64,000 nucleotides of DNA from Diadema setosum (lineage: Eukaryota > Echinodermata > Echinoidea > Diadematoida > Diadematidae): positions 8,888,400 through 8,952,399 of the forward strand of contig CM067062.1 of the NCBI GenBank assembly GCA_033980235.1. The letters run 5' to 3'. The translations under genes and the position numbers were made by a program. Every line of letters starts with the position of its first letter. Position 1 is the stretch's first letter. Positions 12,233 to 22,365 of this stretch are shown here, piece by piece. Below the pieces are notes generated by a model that saw only the letters and a list, made by a program, of their open reading frames with translations, was not told the origin of the DNA and made no database searches.

Positions 12233-14565
12233 GGATATGACAGACTGAGCCACTGTTTATAGACTTTAACATCAAATCTTCTTAACTCATTTTTCTTCGT
12301 AAATCATTTTATACTTCTACCGCTTCCTTCCCTTCCCTAACTTTGACTCTGACTCTCTCTCTCTCTCCGTCTGTCTCTCTGTCTGTTTGTTTCTCTCTCC
12401 CATGTTTTCTTTCTTTTCTTTCTCTCACATTCTTTCTGTCAAAAAGGATAAACATTATAAGCATACACAAGGGTATTTTATCGGACTATATAGAGTATCA
12501 GCAGTATACAATTACACTGGTGACGCCTCAGTTACATGTATGTGAATTGAAATATATATAGTTGTTATGATATATAAACACAGGGATCGATAAATACTGA
12601 TAAATGAGAATAAAGTGTAATACGTGGATCATGTATACATTATAATCATGCAGATGCGTAAGTATGCCTACATAAAGATGAGTGTATTTGCGTGTGTGTG
12701 TACGGTGTGCGTGCATGTATGTGTTTTTGTATAATTTAGATATGGATATGCATAGATATGGACAGTATGTTCGCTTTTCATTTATTTGTTTACGTATAAT
12801 CCATGCACACACTCCCTTTAAACACAATCCCAGGATTGTACTACGTAGCCTCAGCATGTTGGGCCTTGCTCGAGGAAGGGAGGGAGGGGAAGCGATGTAA
12901 CATGATCTCGAAATGTTGTAAATCCAATTTTATTTCGAGCCGCAATTTCGGAAGATTTACCGTCTGGCTCGCCCCTGAAATGCATTGATCTATTATTCAG
13001 AGAAGCGAAGACATTGCCCTAATAATATAACGGCAGACAACGATATCGAGGCAGGCTACCACAGCTCGATGGACAGAATATACAGACAGAAAGACAGGCA
13101 GACAGACAGACACACGAAAATGAAGAATTAATTACACCAAATGCAGATGTCATTTCATTAAAAGACACTAAGAGCGATTCAGAATTAGCATCTGTTTATC
13201 GCTGTATCGGGCTATTTACTAAGACCGCAAAATGTCTCGCTAGTTTGAACTTCGGGCTGATAAAGACACGCCGTATGGCTCCGACACGGTGAATCCGCGA
13301 TCTCGAGATCAGATTCCGCAAGAACCCCTCTTCAAACAACACCCCCTTTTGTTACGGCTTTTCAGCTTTAATTACCGAACTTTCTTCAAGGCCTTTCTTT
13401 TTTCCCTAGATGTCTATACACGTTAAGGTACCAACAAAGTGGATTGATTCAACATCACTTTTGACCCATCGTTTGTGAATACTTCTTTGTTCGTCGTTTT
13501 ATGAATATTATGCTTCATTTCATTTCATCTATTTTATTTTATTTTACATAGAAAAGCAATCCATCAGAAAATATACACAAAACACAACGTAAACGCAACA
13601 ACCCTTTCTCCTTCTATACGGCTAAGATAAGTTGACATGGAAATTCACATTGCATAATACCTATCATTCAAAGTGTGTCTTATTTAACTGTGTTATTCTA
13701 TTCATCGATCTATAAGCAACAGCAATAATTTGCAATCTATGCGTTACAATTAGAGCAAACTTTAAAATTTAAATGGTCCTCATTATGATGCTGTATACAT
13801 CGCATCATGGTGGTATAAACCAAGAAACCACGAGGCAATTACAGAGCGTCAGTCACCCGCGTTTGCGTGATAAGTTTTGCAGTCTCAACTTCAACTGTAT
13901 TTCTTATGACGAAGAAAAAAAAATCCATCAGTAGTATTATAACGACTGCCTAATCATCTAGGCAAAGTGAAACTGCCTATATATAAAACGTGTTCAGCCT
14001 TAATCAGTCCGTCGTGAAAGACCATAGTGAGGAAAAATAAGCCAGTCTTGCTGGTTGTTACGTCTACATGTATGTAATTATAACTTTTGACTGAACGTGG
14101 GACAGTGGCCAATGGTGGCAGAAAATGTGGTTAATCCATCGTATAGGACTTTAACTACACTGTGATCAAAATATGAGACATGCTTGAAACATGGAATTGG
14201 GAGAAAATCATCGATCTTCATCCTCCAACTTTAAAAAAGGTAATATCCCATCATACATCACGGATTTCCGTTGGGATGGAGCTGAAAGAAATACATAAAT
14301 ACCATAGATTAGCTGCATAGAAAGAAGATAATTAAACGTTTGCATGTCTAAACTCCTTTTTTCCAAAAAAACCGTAACCACCCCCCCCCCCCATTCCGCC
14401 CCCTAATACCGAAATAGACAGCATTTCTGTAATTCAGGGGTACTCCCTTCCATACAGCCTGGTAACAAACCACCTGCTCCCTTCAATGAAGTTTCTTCGG
14501 CAAAAATTCACTGAACATTGATCAGTTTTTGCTAGTTTTAAGTGGGTGCATCGTTGGGCTTTAAA
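12233..14565. other. No gene recognised
   Basis: AT-rich single-copy-looking DNA with a CT-rich patch (12346-12425) and a poly-C run (about 14381-14392). No coding structure I can support. Confidence 0.4.
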
Positions 14566-14569
14566 CTAT

Positions 14570-15835
14570 AGCTATTATAGGCGACCTTGTGGCGACTCGA
14601 GCAGCTGCCCGCAGAGACATCTCCGCGACGTCTCCGCGACGCCTCCAGAAATCATAGCCGAGTTTCCATGAAGTCGCGAGAGAATGGAACGCGTTTGAAT
14701 TTTTCAGAGACTCTTCCATTGACTTGCCAACGATGCTTGCCGTGAATTGCGCAACTCGACAGACCAAAAATGGCTTGCGCTCTCACAAGAAGGCGACTCC
14801 GGGGCGACTTCCGAAGCGTCTCCAAACAAGGTGATAACATATTCGGTACAGCTCGTTATTCCGAAGGTTCGTTATTCCGAAGGCTCTTTATTCCTAAGAT
14901 TCGTTATTCCGAAGGATCATTGTTCCTAATTTCATTTCCGGATTAACCAATCTTCGGAATAACGAACCTTCGGAATAACGCCACAAATTTTCGGATAAAC
15001 GAACCCTTTTTCATTTTCGGATTAATGAACCTCTAGGTATAGGGAATTTGCGTGTTTCGGATTAACGACCCTTCGGAATAACGAACCTTCGGAATAGCGA
15101 ACCTTCGGAATAACGAACAGCACCCAACATATTCGCCCGCAAGTTGCAGAGACGTCGCCGCGGCGCGGCGCCTCCGAGACTTCTTCTTCGCAGTCGCGGA
15201 GATGTCTCGACGTCTCCCGCATTTAGGTTGCAAATGGATATCTGCATGGTTGCAGAGACGTGTCAAAGACCTCGCAGACAAACTTAATCTCTGTGAAATG
15301 GCCGCAACTAAGGAAACGTCTTCGAGACCACCTGGAGACTGAAAAAAGTCTCGAAAAACAAAATCGAACATGTTCGATTCCCTGAGACTCAACGGAGACT
15401 CGGCTATACAGAGATTCCAGGAGACGTCGTGGAGACGTCTCCGCGACTATAGGGAGACTCCAGTCGCCACCAGATCGCCAACTGGTCTCAAGCCCAAAGA
15501 GATGCCCACCTCGTATTTTGGCATGGAGACTAGCCGGTGACCTATAGTGGCGACTGGAGTCTCGATAGTCGCGGAGTGGTCGCAGAGTCGTCTTCGCGAC
15601 ATCTTCTGTCGTGAGAGAATCGAACATGTTCGACTTTTTCGGAGACTTTCAGCTGGTCTCGGAGACGTCCCTGCGACTTCCGGCTCGGCAAGTTGTCATC
15701 TTGTTTGGAGACGTCTCGGAGGTCGCCCAGGGACGCTTTCTTGATGAGAGCTCAAGCCATTTCTTTGTCTGTCGTGATGACAGACATCTGTAGAGTCTCA
15801 CGAATCGCGGCGACTGATCAGTCGCGGCCTTTTAT
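14570..15835. repeat. GAGACG-rich inverted-repeat cluster
   Basis: A GC-rich island in AT-rich surroundings, saturated with GAGACG, CTCCGCGAC and GTCGCGGAG words. A ~230-bp module is present about three times in mixed orientation: 14580-14830 (inverted), about 15335-15480 (direct) and 15545-15830 (inverted). Shared landmarks are CAAGCCATTT (in the first and third copies), GAACATGTTCGATT (in the second and third) and GGAGACTCCAGTCGCCAC. The central arms at about 15446-15475 and 15547-15574 form a close inverted repeat. Open frames here are shadows of the repeats. Confidence 0.65.
14846..15125. mobile_element. MULE-like foldback MITE, copy 2
   Basis: Same family as 4759-5090: direct TTATTCCGAAGG units at the left, inverted units at the right, with ACAGCTCGTTATTCCGAAGG at one end. 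It is flanked by the perfect direct repeat AACATATTCG (14836-14845 and 15126-15135), of which 9 or 10 bp is the target duplication. It lies within the GAGACG-rich cluster and is therefore younger than it. Confidence 0.75.
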
Positions 15836-16025
15836 TAGGACCACTTTGTTTTACTTTGTTTTTAAATATCTCAGTAATTTCAAAAGCGATTTTATCTAAA
15901 CTTTCAGTTCCTCTTAGAATGGTATCTTCTTTAATATTTTATATAAGTGGTTTCTAACTATCACGCAAAATTAAAAACCTGAATCCCCGTGATGATCTCA
16001 ACCAAAACTATATACAATCCTTTTG
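15836..16025. repeat. Half-copy of the foldback family seen at 29891-30279
   Basis: It contains the same ordered blocks (AATATCTCAG, TTTCAAAA, TTTCTAACTATC, AAAAACCTGAA, CTCAACCAAAACTAT, ACAATCC) as the right arm of the element at about 30110-30279. Confidence 0.5.
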
Positions 16026-16322
16026 ATGTAGCTTGTTTGTATCACACACACTCGTGATAAGCACATTATGTTTGTGTTTGTACGTTTTATTGTTTTAACT
16101 TGTTTTAATAATTAGATGCATCAGCCCTATAAAATATAGAATGTATATTCATGATTAATTTGGTTAATTCTTCAAACAACATGAACTGGATTTGGTGACC
16201 ACACCTTTTTCCTATGTACATTGTATGTTGTAACTGGGGGCTTTTACCCACAATTGTGATCCCCTTCAAAACTATAATGTACCTCATTTTCATTAATTAA
16301 TATGATGACTTTTTTCTTACTT

Positions 16323-16326
16323 TCAT
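16323..16326. repeat. TCAT target-site duplication, left
   Basis: TCAT lies immediately outside the left LTR and is repeated at 22362-22365 outside the right LTR. A 4-bp duplication suits a Ty3/Gypsy integrase. Confidence 0.8.
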
Positions 16327-17478
16327 TGTTACGACCAAAATCACTCTGAGAATGATCGCACAAAAGAAACAATCAACTAATGTTCAGGCGGTTTATTAAC
16401 AGTGATATTGTGGGTACAGACTCGTAATCGGTTTTCACATCAGTACAATAATGATCAATAGAAACAGTTACAAATCAGTAATGAAATCACTTACACTTAG
16501 TACATGCAATATCCCTGGAAATGTCCAAATACGATGCTTGATGCACAGATGAATGATCCGCGATGCACCGATGAATGATACCTCAGACGTAATCCAGAGG
16601 CGCAGGTTGTGATAATCCTCGTTATTAATCCGGGGTAAAAATCCAGGATATACGTCCACAGCGAAACGTGCAGAATCCAAGCGTTATGACGACCACGTCC
16701 AGTCGATGCGTTGAATGATGATTCACTTTATATTGTCCAGCAAGGAATCCAACCCGTCACAGCTTTGCCGTAATAATGTCCGTTGACACTAAAATATGGA
16801 GTCTATCTCCAACGTAGGCAAATTAATTCTCTGCAAGCAAAATGTCTCCCAGGCCTTATCTCCACAAACACAGTTTGTATAGCAGGTCAGCAGGTAACAC
16901 AGGACTGACTATAACAAGTCGCTTCAGAGCCAGAAGTGACGTAACTCTCCAGAGCAGAGGTGTTGGGTACTCTGCCTACCTCAGAATTCCTCCTGCTTAT
17001 ATACTATCCATTCACCCCTTTCTAGTACATTCTGTAATTTTCTCCAACCTGGGGCTACATACCTGAACATACTAGCAAGTCCAAATTCCAGGAATCCTGG
17101 ATGACTCACTTCCTAATATGTGCATAACATCATTGCCAAAATTAACTACCAATCACATTGGGCTACAAGGGCAGTGCCTCACTCAGCCAGCACTTCCCAG
17201 AATTTTCTGGAATGGGTTAAATCATTCTAGATTGAGTGAGCTATAATGTATTTCCTGTCAGATGCATACATGTACTGTAGCTACATTGTATACCATGTAG
17301 AAAATTCTCCACTGATCTGGTCAGCCTGTATGTACTATATCTAATATCATATAGAAGGTTCTACATTAATCTGGTCACCCTGTGTACATAGGCCTACAAT
17401 GTGCACATTAAAACAACCATGCACACAGCCTTGATACATTAAACATGTACATAACTACTTGTGTGTACATTTGTGACA
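16327..17478 (-). repeat. 3' LTR
   Basis: On the - strand it begins TGTCACAAATG and ends GGTCGTAACA. It matches the other LTR throughout as far as I compared, except for an extra 6 bp near 17390. A reverse-strand AATAAA (16392-16397) could be the poly(A) signal. Confidence 0.9.
16392..16397 (-). terminator. Candidate poly(A) signal in 3' LTR
   Basis: TTTATT on the + strand reads AATAAA in the element's sense, near the end of the 3' LTR. Position is plausible; use is inferred. Confidence 0.4.
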
Positions 17479-17496
17479 CCATCCCCCATGGGAAAA
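17479..17496 (-). other. Candidate polypurine tract
   Basis: In element sense the bases just before the 3' LTR read CCATGGGGGATGG, a G-rich run in the position where plus-strand priming occurs. Confidence 0.5.
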
Positions 17497-17570
17497 AGAA
17501 AGCCTTGCCGTAGCAAGGGTTTCTTTTATCTTCACAATTTCTCATTGTTATTTACAATGAATGAGAGGTA

Positions 17571-17660
17571 AAATCAGGGAGGTGGAAGAAAGACCACCTC
17601 CCTGGTATGTGATTATTGTTGCTTGACTTGATTTTACCAGGGAGGTGGAAGAAAGATGGA
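17571..17660. repeat. Duplicated AGGGAGGTGG hairpin segment
   Basis: AGGGAGGTGGAAGAAAGA occurs twice (about 17577-17594 and 17640-17657). The first copy is followed by the inverse CCACCTCCCT, making a 10-bp-stem hairpin. It lies in the gap between integrase and 3' LTR, where RT/RNase H would be expected. A related hairpin is at 34334-34361. Confidence 0.55.
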
Positions 17661-17907
17661 GTGTGCTCTTCTGAGTTTCCTTTGAAGTCATGCGTGGCCC
17701 CGACACATGCCTTTTAAATAGCTGCATTAATTCCATGTTCTCTTTTCATGGATACCAGTTACATTGATATTGTTTGGATTCTCAAAGCTTATACAATCAT
17801 GTCAAACTGTTTTACATACATTAATGGATATGCTAAACACATACACTGTAAAAGTGATATGCCGGTGAAAACTTTTCACCTTTAACTTCTACTGTGCTAT
17901 CCACTAT

Positions 17908-19014
17908 CTATGTCACACCAACTGACTTTCTGTCATAGCATTCTTTCAACATATTGACATGACACATTCTCTGATCTGTGCTCCTGTCTGGTGTACTGAT
18001 CACATAGTTCACATCATTGAGTTTCCTTTTGACACAGTATGGGCCACTGAACTTGGCTTTCAGTGGTTCACCTTGTATGGGCAGCAGTACAAGAACTTTG
18101 TCACCTGGTTTGAAGGTTCGTGCTTTGGCATTTTTGTCTGCCTTTCTCTTCATAGAGTCTTGTGACACTTTCAAGTGTTCCCTAGCTACCTCACAAGCCT
18201 TTGAAAGCCTTTCACGAAACTTTGACACATAGTCAAGTAGGTGGACCTCATCATCCTCAGTCATGAATTTCTCTTTGATGAGCTTCAATGGACCCCTAAC
18301 TTCATGACCGTACACCAACTCAAATGGGCTGAAACCCGTCGACTCATTTGGGGAGTCCCTCGTGGCGAACAGCAGGAAAGGGATGCCCTTATCCCAATCC
18401 TCGGGATACTCCTCACAAAATGCCCTAATCATTGTCTTTAGGGTCTGGTGGTAGCGCTCCAACGCACCTTGGGATTGGGGATGATAAGCTGACGACTTCA
18501 GCTGCTTCACACCCAAACGATACATCACCTCTTGAAATATGCCTGACATGAAATTTGACCCTTGGTCAGACTGCACTTCCTTGGGCAACCCATACCTAGT
18601 GAAAAACTGCACTAGAGCATCTACCACATTCTTGGCAGTGATATTTCGCAATGGGATAGCCTCTGGAAACCGTGTAGACATATCCATGATTGTCAAGAGG
18701 TACTTATGACCCGACCTAGTCCTAGGCAAAGGTCCAACACAGTCAACTAGAACCCGACTGAATGGTTCTTCAAACGCAGGTATCGGAATCAATGGCGCCG
18801 GCTTCACTGAATGCTGTGGTTTACCAGCCACCTGACATGTGTGACAAGTCTTACAGAACTCAGCCACATCCACATTCAACCCTGGCCAATAGAAATGCCT
18901 CATGATCCGATCCTTTGTCTTTCTGACGCCTAAATGGCCGCCAACAGGTAACTCGTGAGCAATCCTCAAGATCTCACCGCAGGAGGGACAACAACTTGAC
19001 AGACCACCGTCCAA
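17908..19014 (-). CDS. Integrase of the LTR retrotransposon
   Basis: A 368-residue frame that would insert the cDNA copy into the genome. It carries an HHCC zinc-binding region (H20, H27, C57, C60), then the catalytic core with D91 (VDCVGPL), D150 (QSDQGSNF) and E186 (ALERYHQ), with exactly 35 residues between the last two: a complete D,D-35-E triad. A C-terminal GPY motif lies near residue 324. The first dozen or so residues belong to the overlapping upstream frame's DNA and are unlikely to be a real N-terminus. The domain should be reached from the gag-protease frame, but the two frames are offset and overlap at 18966-19014. The frame stops at 17908 with no RT after it. Confidence 0.9.
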   Translation of the reverse strand: MDGGLSSCCPSCGEILRIAHELPVGGHLGVRKTKDRIMRHFYWPGLNVDVAEFCKTCHTCQVAGKPQHSVKPAPLIPIPAFEEPFSRVLVDCVGPLPRTRSGHKYLLTIMDMSTRFPEAIPLRNITAKNVVDALVQFFTRYGLPKEVQSDQGSNFMSGIFQEVMYRLGVKQLKSSAYHPQSQGALERYHQTLKTMIRAFCEEYPEDWDKGIPFLLFATRDSPNESTGFSPFELVYGHEVRGPLKLIKEKFMTEDDEVHLLDYVSKFRERLSKACEVAREHLKVSQDSMKRKADKNAKARTFKPGDKVLVLLPIQGEPLKAKFSGPYCVKRKLNDVNYVISTPDRSTDQRMCHVNMLKECYDRKSVGVT

Positions 19015-21074
19015 TCTTCATCAGCTGGCCTATGGGGAGGTCTCCACTTCCTCATCAAAATGCCATCTTTGACATAGTAGCACTCAGGGACCTTTTCAGC
19101 CTCAGCCTCAGAACACGCCGTCTGAGACAAGCCTTTCAACTCAGAGTCTGCCTGCTGTGCTTCAACCAAGGAAGACTTGCTAAACAGCCCATCACTGTTA
19201 GCCTCGGAGCCTAATACAGCAACCCCATCATTCAAATCCTTGAAAAAGGTTTCTGCCAACCAAACACCGGAATTCTCCTCCACATCAACAGAATCCGCAT
19301 CATCTTGAACAGCTCTACGAGCCTGAGACCTAGTCACAACACAATCTGGGAAAATCCCAGGAAACTCCTCCTGCAACTGCTCAGTTTCAGCAACCACCAC
19401 TGGTTTATCCGAAACAACTGGAGACGCAACCACCTTGTCCCCAGCCAAGTCATTCCCCAACAGGAAGTCAATGCCTACCATGGGCAACTCAGGAACAACT
19501 CCAACAGTGACAGGACCAGAAACTAGGTCACACTTCAAATCCACTCTATACAGTGGTACTGACATATAACTGCCATCAACAGTTTGAATCAAGACTTTTG
19601 CATTCACTGCACTATCTGGTGGAAAAGTCATACCACCATCCACCATCAACGACTGAGAGGCCCCCGTATCCCGCAGGATAACTACTGGCTTACCTGCCTC
19701 ACCAGAAGTACATGGGGTCACCTCACCATCAAACAAAAAGCTACGATAGCTCTCATCCACCTGCTTCAGCCTATCTTTGAATTTGGGAGATCGACTTTCA
19801 ATGGCCTGTGTTTCACTGAACTGGACACTATTTTCGGGTAGGACACTTTTTGACATGACAAATCCCATGTCCTTCTTTGTTTTGTTTTGCAACTTCCAAC
19901 ACTGTGACTTTACATGCCCTGTCTTGTTACAGTGAAAACATTTGATGACATTTGCACTTGTACTGGACCCTTTGTCAGATTGAGGCTTTGGTGCCGATGA
20001 AGTTTCAGAACTCGTGCCTTTTTCAGAACCAGCATTCTTTGGATTGCTCGACTGATTTTTGTCTCTCTTATTTCCAGAGAAATTCCTGAAAGGTGGTCTG
20101 TTGTCATTTCTGTGGGTCAGCTCATACTCATCAGCCATCAAGGCTGCTTTATGCAAACTTGTCACTTTGTGATCATCCAAATGCGACCTCACACTGAAAG
20201 CAACACTCTTTTTGAATTCTTCCAAGAGAACAACCTCACGTAGGTTATCAAAGTCCTGTTCCACTTTCAGGGATCTGTACCACCTATCAAACATCATTTC
20301 TTTTTCACGAGCAAACTCAACATGTGTCTGGCCTGGTTTGCGGTACGAATTTCTGAACTTGTGTCTGTACGCCTCTGGCACCAACTCATAAGCATTCAAC
20401 ACTGCTTTCTTGACTGTAGCATAGTCACGTGATTGCTCTTCAGAGAGAGATGAGTACACATCGGCTGCTTTGCCGACAAACACACTTTGAAGGAGCAAGG
20501 GCCAAAATTCCTGTGGCCAGTTCAAACTGTTAGCCACCTTCTCAAATGACACAAAATATGCATCGACTCTGTTTTCTTCAAACTTTGGCACCAATCGAAT
20601 GTTCCTAGCCAAATCAAATTCAGAGGGAGCCCTTTCACGATTTCCAACAGTCTGTGCATGAGTCAATTCCATCTCACGCAATTTCACTTGTTGCTCCATT
20701 TTCTTCTCTTCAATTTCAAGTTTCTTCATTTCAATTTCTCTTTCTCTTTCCCTTTCCTTCATTTCCATTTCTCTAGCCCTTTGATCTCTTTCTATTTCTA
20801 ATCTCATCTTCTCTTTCTCCATTTCCAATTTTGCAAGCTCAAGCCGTGTTTGATCTGACATTTGAGCTTGATTTGGAGTGTCAATTTCTTCTTTGAGCTC
20901 CATGTGACCAGCTACCAAGTCAAGAATCTCTGCCTTTCTTACACCTTGTGGAACATCTACATTTAAATGCTGTGCAATGGCAGTCAAATCACATTTGCGT
21001 AACCTTTGCAAATCTTTGAGGGACAAATCTGTCCTCTGAACAAATGCCTGGACATCCATTGTACTGATTGACAT
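18966..21074 (-). CDS. Gag-protease polyprotein of the LTR retrotransposon
   Basis: A 702-residue frame. Residues 1-60 form an N-terminal domain. Residues 72-140 are a highly charged Glu/Lys/Arg/Met segment likely to be coiled coil. About 155-325 is the gag capsid-like domain (landmarks FDLARNIRLVPKF and WPLLLQSVFVGKAADVY). A CCHC zinc knuckle lies at 379-392 (C-x2-C-x4-H-x4-C). The protease has its active-site DTGA at 469-472 and the later GIDFLLGND at 534-542. A linker with VVTRSQARR (579-587) leads into the start of the integrase region (VVVPPAVR), then stops by frameshift. The start at 21074 is the first ATG after the PBS; a second at 21059 is possible. Confidence 0.88.
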   Translation of the reverse strand: MSISTMDVQAFVQRTDLSLKDLQRLRKCDLTAIAQHLNVDVPQGVRKAEILDLVAGHMELKEEIDTPNQAQMSDQTRLELAKLEMEKEKMRLEIERDQRAREMEMKEREREREIEMKKLEIEEKKMEQQVKLREMELTHAQTVGNRERAPSEFDLARNIRLVPKFEENRVDAYFVSFEKVANSLNWPQEFWPLLLQSVFVGKAADVYSSLSEEQSRDYATVKKAVLNAYELVPEAYRHKFRNSYRKPGQTHVEFAREKEMMFDRWYRSLKVEQDFDNLREVVLLEEFKKSVAFSVRSHLDDHKVTSLHKAALMADEYELTHRNDNRPPFRNFSGNKRDKNQSSNPKNAGSEKGTSSETSSAPKPQSDKGSSTSANVIKCFHCNKTGHVKSQCWKLQNKTKKDMGFVMSKSVLPENSVQFSETQAIESRSPKFKDRLKQVDESYRSFLFDGEVTPCTSGEAGKPVVILRDTGASQSLMVDGGMTFPPDSAVNAKVLIQTVDGSYMSVPLYRVDLKCDLVSGPVTVGVVPELPMVGIDFLLGNDLAGDKVVASPVVSDKPVVVAETEQLQEEFPGIFPDCVVTRSQARRAVQDDADSVDVEENSGVWLAETFFKDLNDGVAVLGSEANSDGLFSKSSLVEAQQADSELKGLSQTACSEAEAEKVPECYYVKDGILMRKWRPPHRPADEDWTVVCQVVVPPAVRS

Positions 21075-21149
21075 TGTCGCAATGTATTACACACAATGTA
21101 CACTTAAACAATCAACTCACTGGTATTTTGTCTGTACCAATATTCTAAG

Positions 21150-21162
21150 TTCCGGAACGTTC
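21150..21162. promoter_or_regulatory. Heat-shock-element-like motif in the leader
   Basis: TTCCGGAACGTTC has three alternating TTC/GAA units with 2-bp spacing, a perfect three-unit HSE pattern, between PBS and gag start. Function is not shown. Confidence 0.3.
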
Positions 21163-21193
21163 CGAATTCTAAGTTTAGGCTTTACATTCACTT

Positions 21194-21211
21194 CCCGGAC
21201 ACAAGCCCCCA
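21194..21211 (-). other. Primer-binding site resembling tRNA-Pro type
   Basis: Four bases inside the 5' LTR the element sense reads TGGGGGCTTGTGTCCGGG. This resembles the tRNA-Pro-complementary PBS used by many retroelements, with one substitution and a 2-base insertion. Confidence 0.55.
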
Positions 21212-21215
21212 ATTT

Positions 21216-22361
21216 TGTTACGACCAAAATCACTCTGAGAATGATCGCACAAAAGAAACAATCAACTAATGTTCAGGCGGTTTATTAACAGTGATATTGT
21301 GGGTACAGACTCGTAATCGGTTTTCACATCAGTACAATAATGATCAATAGAAACAGTTACAAATCAGTAATGAAATCACTTACACTTAGTACATGCAATA
21401 TCCCTGGAAATGTCCAAATACGATGCTTGATGCACAGATGAATGATCCGCGATGCACCGATGAATGATACCTCAGACGTAATCCAGAGGCGCAGGTTGTG
21501 ATAATCCTCGTTATTAATCCGGGGTAAAAATCCAGGATATACGTCCACAGCGAAACGTGCAGAATCCAAGCGTTATGACGACCACGTCCAGTCGATGCGT
21601 TGAATGATGATTCACTTTATATTGTCCAGCAAGGAATCCAACCCGTCACAGCTTTGCCGTAATAATGTCCGTTGACACTAAAATATGGAGTCTATCTCCA
21701 ACGTAGGCAAATTAATTCTCTGCAAGCAAAATGTCTCCCAGGCCTTATCTCCACAAACACAGTTTGTATAGCAGGTCAGCAGGTAACACAGGACTGACTA
21801 TAACAAGTCGCTTCAGAGCCAGAAGTGACGTAACTCTCCAGAGCAGAGGTGTTGGGTACTCTGCCTACCTCAGAATTCCTCCTGCTTATATACTATCCAT
21901 TCACCCCTTTCTAGTACATTCTGTAATTTTCTCCAACCTGGGGCTACATACCTGAACATACTAGCAAGTCCAAATTCCAGGAATCCTGGATGACTCACTT
22001 CCTAATATGTGCATAACATCATTGCCAAAATTAACTACCAATCACATTGGGCTACAAGGGCAGTGCCTCACTCAGCCAGCACTTCCCAGAATTTTCTGGA
22101 ATGGGTTAAATCATTCTAGATTGAGTGAGCTATAATGTATTTCCTGTCAGATGCATACATGTACTGTAGCTACATTGTATACCATGTAGAAAATTCTCCA
22201 CTGATCTGGTCAGCCTGTATGTACTATATCTAATATCATATAGAAGGTTCTACATTAATCTGGTCACCCTGTGTACATACAATGTGCACATTAAAACAAC
22301 CATGCACACAGCCTTGATACATTAAACATGTACATAACTACTTGTGTGTACATTTGTGACA
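21216..22361 (-). repeat. 5' LTR (promoter copy)
   Basis: Copy of the left LTR with the same TGTCAC...TAACA ends. It contains a TATATAAG box on the - strand at 21885-21892, so transcription would start around 21855-21865 and run leftward. Confidence 0.9.
21885..21892 (-). promoter_or_regulatory. TATA box of the 5' LTR
   Basis: CTTATATA on the + strand reads TATATAAG in element sense. The same box is at 16996-17003 in the 3' LTR. Confidence 0.5.
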
Positions 22362-22365
22362 TCAT
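22362..22365. repeat. TCAT target-site duplication, right
   Basis: Matches 16323-16326. Confidence 0.8.

Larger units (their letters stand above)
16327..22361 (-). mobile_element. LTR retrotransposon (Ty3/Gypsy, Gmr1-like), RT-less
   Basis: A 6.0-kb element reading on the - strand. It has two LTRs of 1152 and 1146 bp, a TCAT target duplication, a PBS, gag with a CCHC knuckle, an aspartic protease and an integrase. The integrase follows the protease directly, as in Gmr1-like deuterostome elements, whose pol order is PR-IN-RT. In such elements RT/RNase H would lie beyond the integrase, but only about 430 bp separate the integrase stop from the 3' LTR and hold no RT motif. The LTRs appear identical apart from one 6-bp indel, so insertion is recent. 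With the RT gone, and a frameshift between the two frames, the copy is probably non-autonomous. Confidence 0.9.

Noticed and set aside
15022..15793. Arg/Ser-rich frames of up to 134 residues
   Set aside because: They follow the GAGACG repeats in all frames and change with repeat orientation; no gene structure.
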